Position numbers and translations under genes: made by a program
Assembly (NCBI GenBank): GCA_002722845.1
Contig: PBND01000075.1
Coordinates: forward strand, 1-32,940
From: Myxococcales bacterium
GTDB lineage: Bacteria; Myxococcota; UBA4151
Direction: 5' to 3'
DNA: 32,940 nucleotides
Part shown: piece after piece, positions 6,979-14,549 of the stretch
Position numbering within the stretch: position 1 is the first letter of the stretch
Layout: each line of letters begins with the position of its first letter
Notes under the pieces: model-generated
What the model saw: only the letters and a program-made list of their open reading frames with translations
Database searches by the model: none
What the model was told of the DNA's origin: nothing

Positions 6979-9474
6979 ATGAGTGAAGAAGAAGAGCTAG
7001 AGACAGCGCCTCAAAAGCCAGCCCGTCGCTGGCTTAAGGTGCTCTTGATTCTCTTTCTGGTGGGCCTGCTCCTGGCCGCCGGTGCGGTGGGCGGAGTCAT
7101 CTGGCACTTCAGCAAGGACCTTCCCCGGGTCGATACTCTGGCCGAGTACCGGCCACCCCTGATCACTCGAGTCTACAGCCGAGATGGCGAACAACTGCTT
7201 GCTGAGTTCTGCGAGGAACGTCGCACGCTGGTGCCTTATAAGGAGGTCCCCGAGCATGTTCGACATGCCTTTCTCGCCGCGGAAGATTCGGACTTCTTCA
7301 ATCACGATGGCGTCGACTATTTGGGCATCCTGAGAGCGGTATTTAAGAACCTTGTGCGCGGCGGCCGGGTCCAAGGCGCGTCGACCATTACCCAGCAGAC
7401 CGCCCGGGCATTTTTGCTCCACCGGCGCAAAACCTACACCCGAAAGATTCGGGAGATCATGCTGACCTGGAAGATCGAGGAACGGTTCAACAAGGAGGAG
7501 ATTTTCTATCTGTACTTGAACCACATCTATTTCGGTGCCTGTTTGGAAGACGGCTTCGGTTGCTATGGGGTCCAAGAAGCCAGCCGCCGCTATTTCGGCA
7601 AAGATGTTCAGGAGCTGACCTTGGCGGAGGGGGCCGTGCTCGCCTCCCTTCCCAAAGCACCGAACAAATACAACCCTCGGACAAGCCCCGATGAGGCCAA
7701 GAAGCGGCGAGACTGGGTGCTTTCGATGATGGTGAAGAAGAAGTTCGCTGCGGCCGATGCTGTGGCCGCAGCGAAGGAGGAACCCGTCCTCACTCGACCG
7801 ACGCAGAACCCCTATTACGAAAAGGCGCCTTATTATTCGGAGCACGTCCGGCAGATCCTCGAAGAAGAATACGGCCGGGAGACGCTCTACAAGGGGGGGC
7901 TCAACATCCGAGCAAGCGTGGATCTCGGGATGCAGCGAGCGGCGCGCAAAGCACTCATGACCGGGCTTGAGCGCGTGGATCGGGCCCAGGGCTATCGGGG
8001 CCCCCTTTACCGGCCGGCCGATGAGGCGGCCCAAGTGGCCCTCGGTAAGGCCATCGAAGCGACGGCCGTGCAGGGGGGGCAAATCCTCGACCTCCAAGGC
8101 TTGGCCGGCGAAGAGCCGCCCAAGGATGTGGCCGGGGCCATCCGCGTGGTGTCGGTCGCGCCGGGCTTGAGTGTGGGCGCACGAGTCACAGCGATCGAGA
8201 AACAAAAGACTCGGCGGGGGCGCCAGCGCTTCGGTCTCCTCGACATGGGAGGCGGGCGCAAAGGACGGGTGAATTTGAGCGAGCGGGCCTGGCAAAAGCC
8301 CTTGCCCGGACGGATGCCTAAAATCTGGGGCAATGGGCAGAGGCCCTACACTCGGATCAAGGCCGGGGACATCGTTTTGGTCCGCCTCACCAAGGTCAAC
8401 GAGGACCAAAGTCTTGAGGCCCAGCTCATTCAAAAACCCCGGGTGCAAGGGGCCCTGATCGCCATCGACCCCCGCAGTCGGGACGTCCTCGCCATGGTGG
8501 GCGGCTACTCCTTCTTAGAGAGCCCTTTCAACCGGGCGGTCCAGAGCCGTCGCCAACCGGGATCGGCCTTCAAGCCCCTGGTCTATGCCGCCGGGATTCA
8601 AAGCCGGCGCTTCACGCCGGCGACCATGATCACCGATCAGCCGACGACCTTTCGAGATGCGGTCAAGGGAACCTCATGGAAGCCAAAGAATTACTCGGGG
8701 GCCTTCGAGGGGGATATCTCGGTGCGTTACTGCCTAACGTTCTCGAAGAACACCTGCTCCATTCAAATCGCCGAGAGCGTCGGTTACGACGCGATCAAGG
8801 GCCTGGCCCGATCCGTTGGCATCGAGAGCCGGCAGCCCAACGATCTGACCTTGTCTCTGGGGAGCGGTGAGGTCTTTCCCTTGGAACTGGCCAATGCCTA
8901 CGCCACCCTCGCCGCCGGCGGGAAAGTAGCGAAGCCGATCTTCATCGCCCAGGTGGACGACCGATTTGGCGAACAACTCGAAGCCAACAAGGCGGAGTTG
9001 CGCCAGGTGGTCGATCCCGCCGTGAGCTATCTAACGTTGTCGCTTATGCGCTCGGTGGTGGAGAGCGGCACGGCCCAATCGGTCAAAGCCTTAAAACGGG
9101 ACGTCGCCGGCAAAACTGGCACCACCAATGAGCAGCGCAGTGCGTGGTTTGTGGGCGCCGTTCCAGAGCTCGTGACGGCCGTCTACCTTGGCTTCGATAA
9201 CAATGATCCCCTCGGTCCGGCCATGACGGGCGGCGGGATCGCCGCGCCGATCTGGTTGGAGTTTATGAAGGCCGCGTTGGACAAGGAGTCGAAGGAGCGC
9301 TTCGCCGTGCCGCCTGGCGTGGTCTTTGCGCGCATCGACCCGAAGACCGGGCTTCTGGCCCCCGAAGGCGCTGCTGGCGCGCGCCAGGAGACCTTCCTGA
9401 CGGGCACAGCCCCGAAGGAGATGACTTCCATCGAGGAACAGACCGAAGCCGATCTGCTCGACGAAGAATACTAG
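6979..9474 (+). CDS. mrcA: Class A penicillin-binding protein (PBP1A, bifunctional transglycosylase/transpeptidase)
   Basis: An 831-residue bifunctional peptidoglycan synthase. A membrane anchor spans residues 19-42. The GT51 glycosyltransferase domain has catalytic E102 in AAEDSDFFNHDG and the QGASTITQQ motif (132-140). A region around 385-485 resembles the OB-like insert of PBP1A (GRVNLSERAW, GDIVLVRLTKV). The transpeptidase carries SAFK (S529, K532), SKN (589-591) and KTGTT (712-716), so all catalytic motifs are intact. It polymerises lipid II and crosslinks peptide stems in the periplasm. The ATG at 6979 is preferred over an adjacent TTG at 6976 because GGGAG (6968-6972) is spaced six bases from it. 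Odd: the loop before YGVQEASRRYFGK carries extra residues and two cysteines (C188, C195). It is 18 bp downstream of the MATE gene. Confidence 0.96.
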   Translation: MSEEEELETAPQKPARRWLKVLLILFLVGLLLAAGAVGGVIWHFSKDLPRVDTLAEYRPPLITRVYSRDGEQLLAEFCEERRTLVPYKEVPEHVRHAFLAAEDSDFFNHDGVDYLGILRAVFKNLVRGGRVQGASTITQQTARAFLLHRRKTYTRKIREIMLTWKIEERFNKEEIFYLYLNHIYFGACLEDGFGCYGVQEASRRYFGKDVQELTLAEGAVLASLPKAPNKYNPRTSPDEAKKRRDWVLSMMVKKKFAAADAVAAAKEEPVLTRPTQNPYYEKAPYYSEHVRQILEEEYGRETLYKGGLNIRASVDLGMQRAARKALMTGLERVDRAQGYRGPLYRPADEAAQVALGKAIEATAVQGGQILDLQGLAGEEPPKDVAGAIRVVSVAPGLSVGARVTAIEKQKTRRGRQRFGLLDMGGGRKGRVNLSERAWQKPLPGRMPKIWGNGQRPYTRIKAGDIVLVRLTKVNEDQSLEAQLIQKPRVQGALIAIDPRSRDVLAMVGGYSFLESPFNRAVQSRRQPGSAFKPLVYAAGIQSRRFTPATMITDQPTTFRDAVKGTSWKPKNYSGAFEGDISVRYCLTFSKNTCSIQIAESVGYDAIKGLARSVGIESRQPNDLTLSLGSGEVFPLELANAYATLAAGGKVAKPIFIAQVDDRFGEQLEANKAELRQVVDPAVSYLTLSLMRSVVESGTAQSVKALKRDVAGKTGTTNEQRSAWFVGAVPELVTAVYLGFDNNDPLGPAMTGGGIAAPIWLEFMKAALDKESKERFAVPPGVVFARIDPKTGLLAPEGAAGARQETFLTGTAPKEMTSIEEQTEADLLDEEY

Positions 9475-9477
9475 GCC

Positions 9478-9505
9478 TAAACAACCCAGACTTAACCGTC
9501 GATGT
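9478..9505 (+). promoter_or_regulatory. Possible FliA (sigma-28) promoter for flagellin
   Basis: TAAA at 9478-9481, then 16 bases, then GTCGATGT at 9498-9505. The sigma-28 consensus is TAAA, about 15 bases, GCCGATAA; five of eight positions of the downstream element match. It sits about 70 bases upstream of the flagellin ATG at 9574, where a flagellin promoter is expected, and directly after the PBP stop. The match is by eye and partial. Confidence 0.4.
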
Positions 9506-9556
9506 TGGTAGTGGAGGCTTGTTCTCCCTGCTCCAAGGATGGAGCGGTTGGATCTC

Positions 9557-9566
9557 AAGGAAGAGG
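9557..9566 (+). promoter_or_regulatory. Ribosome-binding site that sets the flagellin start
   Basis: AAGGAAGAGG ends seven bases before the ATG at 9574. It decides between this start and in-frame upstream codons from 9502, which would add 24 residues unlike any flagellin N-terminus. Translation from 9574 begins MLAIRSNISALHAL, as expected for the D0 helix. Confidence 0.75.
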
Positions 9567-9573
9567 TCGTAAG

Positions 9574-11694
9574 ATGCTTGCGATACGGTCGAACATATCG
9601 GCGCTTCACGCCCTTCACCGCATGCAGAGGCAGCAGTCTCAGCAGCAGCTTCGAGGCGAGCACTTAGCCACCGGCAAGCGGGCGAACTCCGCGGCCGACG
9701 ACGCCGTTGCGATCAATTTGTCGAGCCGGGCTCAGAACCGCTTGGCTGGGCGCCGGAGCGCACGACAAAACGCGCTGGATGCCATCGATCTCGTCTCGGG
9801 TATCGACCGATCGACGGGGGAGTTGGTGGGCATCCTCCACCGGATGCGAGAGTTGGGCCTTCGAGCCCAAAGTGAGGTCTTCGGGCCCCGAGAGCGCTCC
9901 TCGCTTAATGACGAGTGGACCATGCTTCACGCCGAGATTGATCGCATCGGTGCCACCACTAATTTTAACGGAGTCGTTCCTTTTCAGGGCTCCACCCAAC
10001 TGACCTTCCAAATGGGTATTGGAGGTACAAACAACGATCGCATTGGCTTGAGTCTCGATAGTAATCTCGAGGCGGGCGTTGATGGACTCTCGATCAATCG
10101 CACCTTGCTGCTGTCGTCAGCGGCCACCCTGGCGATGGATAATGTACAACCCTACACATTTATCGCGGGAGAGACCGATACCCTGCGGATCGCAGTCAAC
10201 GGCGGGGGTTTTCAGGAGATCCGCTTCAATGCCGGGGCCAACAGTTCCAATCAGGTGGTCAGCCAGATCAATGCGGTCTTTCCCGATCTCGCGTTCGACA
10301 TCGCCGGGCGTGTTTTTCTGCGTGCCGAAGGTTTAGGCTCCAATACGGCGATACGAAACGGCCCCGCACCCACGTCCCCGCTCCTCGATGGAACGAATGC
10401 GGGCCAATACGACACCACCGGAGGGCGCAATACCTTCCAACTAGGAATCGATGGCGGCGGGCTCCAAAATATCACCCTGCCCGTGGGGGCAGCCATCACT
10501 TCTCAGCAGGTGGTCGACGCCATCAACGGCGTGTTTCCTGGTCGTGCTCAAATGATCAGCCGGCAGCAGGCCAGCGAGATTCAATCGAACCAGGGGGGGC
10601 CGTTCGATATTCGAGCCGGCGTCAACGATACGTTGAACCTTGAGGTCAATGGCGTCAATCGTACCGTGGTCTTTGACGACACCAGTCCGCTGGATGCGAC
10701 CAACGCCGGGCCCTACACGATCCAGGCCGGTATCAACGATACCTTCCGTTATCAGTACCAGGGGAATATGCGGGTCTTGAGCCTCGCCGCCGGTGTCTAT
10801 CAGCCGGGCGAGATTCGAGATCAGATCAACGCCATCGATGCGGGGCTGGCTTCTGTCGCCGGCGGTGCATTGCGTCTGCAACCGGCGGCCGGCACAGCCG
10901 TCCAGGTTCGCAACGGCAACATGAACAGCCTCCTTGGCTTCGCAAACTTCGTCAGCCAGCGGGGCCAGTACACCGCGGCGAATGTGCGCACTGCGATCAA
11001 TGATGTGAGCGCTGGGCTCGCCGTGATCCGGGGGGGGCGGGTGGTCATGCGACCACCGGGCACAGGCCCGAGCGCCCATCTGCGCATCCTTAATGGCAAT
11101 GGCACAGCCACCCTCGGCTTCAATGCGGGGGATTCCACTCGGGGGACGGCTAGGGTTCGGATCAGTAGCTCCACCGAGGGGCGACGGGGTGAAGTACGGA
11201 TCGGCGGGGGCTCGGCTAACAACGCCCTCGGCTTCAGCAGCAACAGCCAGGTCAATGGTGTGGACAACAGCAGCGCCTCGGAAGTGCTCGGGGTGGACTA
11301 CAACGAGCTCGTGCAAGGGGAGGACGCCCAAGTCCCCGAGGCCATGGGCCAGGTGTCGACGGCCCTGGGGCGGGTGATGGACTTTCGCGCTCGACTGGGG
11401 GCGGTTCAGCGCCGTCTTGAGCAGGCGATCGGCGCGATCATGCGTGCGGTCAGCGATGATCAAATGCATGACTCCCAGGTCATGGATGCCGACTTCGCTG
11501 TGGAAACCGCTCGCCTCACCAAGAGTCGAATCCTTGCCAACAGTTCTACCGCCGTCCTGGGCCATTCAAGCGTCTATGGGCGCAACGCTGTCGCCCTTTT
11601 ACGGGGAGGAAGCATAAGTCGCGGTGGACACCGCAACCTGTCCTCTGCATTTAGTGCGGCAGGAGCGATTCGCGGATGGTCGGCCGGCATTTAG
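9574..11694 (+). CDS. fliC: Flagellin with expanded central domain and anomalous C-terminus
   Basis: A 706-residue flagellin, against roughly 270-500 for most. The N-terminal D0/D1 region (about 1-160) shows RSNISALHALHRM, the ATGKRANSAADDA stretch, the MRELGLRAQSE segment and NFNGVVPF. The C-terminal D1/D0 region (about 590-677) has DADFAVETARLTKSRIL and ends in NAVALLR, where flagellins normally stop. Between them lie about 400 residues of surface-exposed repeats. After LLR the frame continues for 29 Gly/Ser/Arg-rich residues and overlaps the next gene by 19 bp; a one-base loss in the GGGG run just before would end the protein in LLREEA. The product is the filament subunit, exported by the flagellar type III apparatus. 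No other flagellar gene is in the window. A separate ribosome-binding site and possible FliA promoter precede it. Confidence 0.92.
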   Translation: MLAIRSNISALHALHRMQRQQSQQQLRGEHLATGKRANSAADDAVAINLSSRAQNRLAGRRSARQNALDAIDLVSGIDRSTGELVGILHRMRELGLRAQSEVFGPRERSSLNDEWTMLHAEIDRIGATTNFNGVVPFQGSTQLTFQMGIGGTNNDRIGLSLDSNLEAGVDGLSINRTLLLSSAATLAMDNVQPYTFIAGETDTLRIAVNGGGFQEIRFNAGANSSNQVVSQINAVFPDLAFDIAGRVFLRAEGLGSNTAIRNGPAPTSPLLDGTNAGQYDTTGGRNTFQLGIDGGGLQNITLPVGAAITSQQVVDAINGVFPGRAQMISRQQASEIQSNQGGPFDIRAGVNDTLNLEVNGVNRTVVFDDTSPLDATNAGPYTIQAGINDTFRYQYQGNMRVLSLAAGVYQPGEIRDQINAIDAGLASVAGGALRLQPAAGTAVQVRNGNMNSLLGFANFVSQRGQYTAANVRTAINDVSAGLAVIRGGRVVMRPPGTGPSAHLRILNGNGTATLGFNAGDSTRGTARVRISSSTEGRRGEVRIGGGSANNALGFSSNSQVNGVDNSSASEVLGVDYNELVQGEDAQVPEAMGQVSTALGRVMDFRARLGAVQRRLEQAIGAIMRAVSDDQMHDSQVMDADFAVETARLTKSRILANSSTAVLGHSSVYGRNAVALLRGGSISRGGHRNLSSAFSAAGAIRGWSAGI
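10150..11241 (+). repeat. Degenerate internal repeats in the flagellin central domain
   Basis: Protein-level repeats rather than exact DNA repeats. Units open with a Tyr/Phe motif and a short polar strand: PYTFIAGETDTLRIAVNG, QYDTTGGRNTFQLGIDG, PFDIRAGVNDTLNLEVNG and PYTIQAGINDTFRYQYQG (starting near residues 193, 278, 343 and 380). Three are followed by a helix such as VVSQINAVF, VVDAINGVF or IRDQINAI; a later helix TAANVRTAINDV lacks the opening strand. Three LLGF/TLGF/ALGF motifs close units near residues 456, 516 and 556. They look like successive beta-alpha modules arising by duplication in the outer filament domain. Confidence 0.7.
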
Positions 11695-12275
11695 ATGAGA
11701 CGGAGGTCGCCCTCGTTCATGAGGTGATCCGGCAACGCCGGTCCATCAAACCCAGTGCGCTTTCAGACCGACCTGTGGCCCGGGAAGCGATCGAAGCCCT
11801 GCTCGATGCCGGCAACTGGGCCCCTAGCCACTACCTGACCGAACCTTGGCGCTTCGTGGTCGTTGAGGGGCAAGCACGGCATAAACTGGCCGATGTTTTT
11901 CTCGAAGCGGTCTTGGCTGCGGAGCCTAAGGCCGACGAGTACAAGCGCAAAAAGGTCCATGGGAAACCCTTGCGATCACCGACTTTGATCGTCGTGATTC
12001 GCCAGGGTGGGGAGCACCCGAAGGCCAAGGATCATGAAGATGAGTGGGCGGTGGCTTGTGCTGTCCAAAACATGGCCCTTGCGGCGGCCGCAAGAGGGCT
12101 CGGCCTCTTTTGGTCGACGGGCACACCGATGGCTCACCCGCTGGTCGCTGAGCACTTCGGCTGTGATGACCGGTCCCGGGTGATGGGCTTTCTGTACGTG
12201 GGCTGGCCGGCCGCAGATGCCTGGCCGGAGGGGCGTCGCGGCGACGTAAGTGACAAGACTGAATGGCGAGTCTGA
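11676..12275 (+). CDS. Nitroreductase family protein (FMN-dependent oxidoreductase)
   Basis: A 199-residue protein of usual length. Landmarks are the N-terminal RRSIKPSALSDRPV phosphate-binding arginine region, NWAPSHYLTEPWRFVVVEG, the central AVACAVQNMALAAAARGLG helix and a C-terminal FLYVGWPA. These match the nitroreductase fold, in which a dimer binds FMN and reduces nitro or quinone compounds with NAD(P)H; the physiological substrate is unknown. The ATG at 11676 has AGGAG at 11661-11665. It overlaps the annotated flagellin end by 19 bp. A GTG at 11724, closer to the conserved VIRQRRS start, is the alternative. The next gene (Pal) starts 47 bp downstream. Confidence 0.9.
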   Translation: MVGRHLDETEVALVHEVIRQRRSIKPSALSDRPVAREAIEALLDAGNWAPSHYLTEPWRFVVVEGQARHKLADVFLEAVLAAEPKADEYKRKKVHGKPLRSPTLIVVIRQGGEHPKAKDHEDEWAVACAVQNMALAAAARGLGLFWSTGTPMAHPLVAEHFGCDDRSRVMGFLYVGWPAADAWPEGRRGDVSDKTEWRV

Positions 12276-12322
12276 ACAAAACCGGTCTCTGGGCCGTTGA
12301 GAGGCGTGGAGGCTCGCGCACG

Positions 12323-13117
12323 ATGACTCGACTTGTATTATTTGCGGCCCTTGGGCTTGGCCTGGTCGCTTGCCCGAAGCCCCCGGTCTATCCGGCCTGT
12401 AAGACGGATAAGGACTGCTCCGAAAAGAGTGAGCGCTGCGTCTTTGGAAAGTGTGAGCAATGCATCGATGATAAGGATTGCTCGGCGGACCAACGCTGTG
12501 AGCGGAACGTCTGTGTGGATCAGCCTGAATGCGAAGCGGACACCGATTGCGCCGAGGGGCAGGCTTGCCGTGAAGGCCGGTGTGTGACGCCCGAGCCGAC
12601 GGGGGCCCAGTCTTGTCAGGTGGATCAAGAATGTGAAGAGGGACAGCGTTGTGTGGATGGCCTTTGCGCCGCCGTGCGTTCCTGCTCAGCGGATAGCGAC
12701 TGTCAGGAGAACGAAGGCTGTCAAAACGGCAGCTGTCTGCCGCTCGTGGCCGAAAAGCCCGGACAAGGCGCTTGTGCCGATGAGGCCGGAGACCTCTGGG
12801 CTGCTGTCCATTTCGATTTCAACGGGGACAAGCTGGCCGATGACGCCCGAGAGCGCCTCGATCGATTAGCTCGTTGTCTGCGTGAGATCGACAAGGCGGA
12901 AATCCGAATCTTGGGGCATGCTGACGAACGGGGAACAGAGGAATACAATCTCCATCTCGGTGAGCGTCGGGCCCGAGCGGTGAAACGCTATCTCGTCAAC
13001 CTGGGGGTGCCAGAGAACAAACTGCCGGTGGTGAGTTACGGTGAGAACCGACCGGTCTCCGAGGGCCAGGATGAGTCCAGTTGGGCGAAGAACCGGCGAG
13101 CGGAGTTCGAACGGTAA
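12323..13117 (+). CDS. pal: Pal-like OmpA-domain lipoprotein with five N-terminal Cys-rich modules
   Basis: A 264-residue lipoprotein. The signal peptide ends in LVAC with lipidated C17. Residues 26-138 contain five repeats of the form C-x5-C-x5-C-x3-C, rich in Asp, Glu and Gly. Residues about 160-264 are a canonical Pal/OmpA C-terminal domain: VHFDFNGDKL, LGHADERGTEEYN (D201) and AKNRRAEF (R258, R259), the residues that grip diaminopimelate in peptidoglycan. It should be anchored in the outer membrane and tie it to the cell wall. The ATG at 12323 is chosen because the signal peptide begins there; an ATG at 12263 would prepend 20 unlikely residues. A CpoB/YbgF-like gene follows four bases after the stop, as in tol-pal operons, but tolQRAB are not in the window. 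The Cys modules are not part of usual Pal. Confidence 0.93.
   Translation: MTRLVLFAALGLGLVACPKPPVYPACKTDKDCSEKSERCVFGKCEQCIDDKDCSADQRCERNVCVDQPECEADTDCAEGQACREGRCVTPEPTGAQSCQVDQECEEGQRCVDGLCAAVRSCSADSDCQENEGCQNGSCLPLVAEKPGQGACADEAGDLWAAVHFDFNGDKLADDARERLDRLARCLREIDKAEIRILGHADERGTEEYNLHLGERRARAVKRYLVNLGVPENKLPVVSYGENRPVSEGQDESSWAKNRRAEFER
12398..12736 (+). repeat. Five tandem Dickkopf-like cysteine modules (in Pal-like protein)
   Basis: Five successive units, each about 22 residues, with four cysteines and a conserved core such as DKDC, DTDC or DSDC followed by E/GQRC or EGC and GxC. Examples are CEADTDCAEGQACREGRC and CSADSDCQENEGCQNGSC. Such modules are common in myxobacterial secreted lipoproteins. 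Two disulfides per module are expected. Confidence 0.85.
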
Positions 13118-13121
13118 AGCC

Positions 13122-14015
13122 ATGCGTACGGTTCTTTTAATCAGCCTAGCCCTTGGTGGCTGCTGGGTTCCGATGACCCAGGGCAAGGTCATGGAAGGGG
13201 ATATTCGGACCCTCCGGGATCGGGTGATGGAGTTGGAAGACCGGGCCGAGGACAGCGAGAGCCGTTTACGGGGGCAGTTAGCCAAAGCCGACGAGCAAAG
13301 TCAGCGTTTGGCAAAAACCCTCGACCAGGTCGAAGTCCTGGCCCGTCGAGCCAAGGCTGGGTTTGGTGAGGACCTCGCATCGATTCGTCGGGAGTTAGCC
13401 ACGGTCGTTGGCCGTCTAGAACAACTGGAACAGGGAAGCCGACAGACCGACGGAACTGAGGTGGATCAGGCGCTCAAGACCCAAACGGAGGCGCTGGCGC
13501 TCATCGTGGAGCGAGTTGCAGCTCTTGAGGCGAAACTCAGCAAGCCAGTGGTCGTGGCCAAGAAGAAGAGCCCCGGCGAAGCGGCTCGTCAACCTTCGCC
13601 GGAGCGGGAAAAAAAGGAAGCCCAACAGGACAGTCGCACACTTTTCAAACGAGGGCGCTCCCTGCTGTCGAGCGGGCGCCATGAGGAAGGGCGCCGGGCC
13701 CTCAAGTCCTGGCTGAATCGCTTCGGCAGCAGCCGGGATAAGGGCCGCCGTGCTGCGGTAGATGATGTCTACGTGTATCTGGGTGAAAGCTATCTGAAAC
13801 AGGGCAGGCCCAAGGAGGCTGTCCCTCAGTTTCAACGAGTTTACGAAACGATGAAGCAGGCCGACATGTGGTCCCGCGCAGTCTTTCGCTTGGCTGAGTG
13901 TTTCGAGCAGATGCAGGACAAAGCCGTCGCAAAAGCCTTCTACAAGATCGCGGTGAAAAACGGCAAAGGTCGCTACAAGAAAGATGCCGAGCGCCGACTC
14001 AAGCGCTTGCAGTAA
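13122..14015 (+). CDS. cpoB: CpoB/YbgF-like lipoprotein: coiled coil plus TPR domain
   Basis: A 297-residue protein. It begins MRTVLLISLALGGC, giving a lipobox with C14; CpoB in enterobacteria is instead a soluble periplasmic protein. Residues about 25-140 are a long coiled coil (RDRVMELEDRAEDSESRL and later heptads), 145-168 a Lys/Glu-rich linker, and 170-297 TPR-type helices (GRSLLSSGRHEEGRRALKSW, LGESYLKQGRPKEAVPQF, LAECFEQMQDKAVAKAFY). This order matches YbgF/CpoB, which in E. coli binds TolA and coordinates PBP1B with the Tol-Pal system at division. The gene starts four bases after the Pal stop, supporting that role. The ATG at 13122 is set by the signal peptide. Confidence 0.85.
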   Translation: MRTVLLISLALGGCWVPMTQGKVMEGDIRTLRDRVMELEDRAEDSESRLRGQLAKADEQSQRLAKTLDQVEVLARRAKAGFGEDLASIRRELATVVGRLEQLEQGSRQTDGTEVDQALKTQTEALALIVERVAALEAKLSKPVVVAKKKSPGEAARQPSPEREKKEAQQDSRTLFKRGRSLLSSGRHEEGRRALKSWLNRFGSSRDKGRRAAVDDVYVYLGESYLKQGRPKEAVPQFQRVYETMKQADMWSRAVFRLAECFEQMQDKAVAKAFYKIAVKNGKGRYKKDAERRLKRLQ

Positions 14016-14017
14016 CG

Positions 14018-14488
14018 ATGGCCCCGCGCTGGCTCCCTCTCCTCTTCCTTTTGGTCAGCGGTTGCCCCTCCGAAGAGCGCCCCTCTGACACCTTGGCCCA
14101 AAGGGCCGACGAGATTCTCGAAGCCACTGGAGATTGGCTGGGGATCGAAGACCGAAAGTCGGCGGACTTCAGCGCCCTATTGACCTTGAAAACCGAGGTC
14201 GTGGAGGGTCGAGCACGGGCCCGTGGTCTCCTGCTCTTGCCCCCAGGCTCGTCGCCAAGGGTGGTGGAAGAGCAGTTAGACAGAGTCCTCACCAAGCCGG
14301 ATCTCGTGCGGTTGACAAACGTCCTCTTGGTGGTGGCCCGAGCGACGACCGCCGATGGTCAAGAGGGACCGATCCTGGGGGCCGGCTTCTATGCAAGTGA
14401 CGGCCTGGGCTGGACTGGCAAGGCCTCTGGTCACCGCCGTGTCGCCATTGGAGCCGATGCTCTTGAGGTGCTCGGGATCGGTCGTTAG
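14018..14488 (+). CDS. Small lipoprotein of unknown function
   Basis: A 156-residue protein I do not recognise. The N-terminus MAPRWLPLLFLLVSGC is a lipoprotein signal with C16 as the lipidated residue. The mature part begins with an acidic stretch, then a short helix (TLAQRADEILEATGDWLG) and an alternating strand region up to residue 156. No further cysteines are apparent, unlike the neighbouring lipoproteins. The start codon lies two bases after the CpoB-like stop, so it belongs to the same operon and its product probably sits in the same envelope compartment. The ATG at 14018 is chosen because the lipobox follows directly. Confidence 0.8.
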   Translation: MAPRWLPLLFLLVSGCPSEERPSDTLAQRADEILEATGDWLGIEDRKSADFSALLTLKTEVVEGRARARGLLLLPPGSSPRVVEEQLDRVLTKPDLVRLTNVLLVVARATTADGQEGPILGAGFYASDGLGWTGKASGHRRVAIGADALEVLGIGR

Positions 14489-14549
14489 ACCGAGAGCGCT
14501 GGTCCGCGTCCTCATCGCAAGCTAAGGTAACGACGCCATTGGAGCGACT

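Noticed and set aside
6997-8448. Long minus-strand open frame (about 483 codons) opposite PBP1A
   Set aside because: The plus strand encodes intact GT51 and transpeptidase motifs; the antisense product has no motif.
9502-9573. N-terminal extension of flagellin from 9502
   Set aside because: The extra 24 residues are unlike flagellin and would overlap the probable promoter; a strong ribosome-binding site precedes 9574.
10441-11565. Minus-strand open frame (about 374 codons) opposite flagellin
   Set aside because: The plus strand carries the flagellin repeats and C-terminal domain; the antisense translation is His/Arg/Pro-rich without domain signs.
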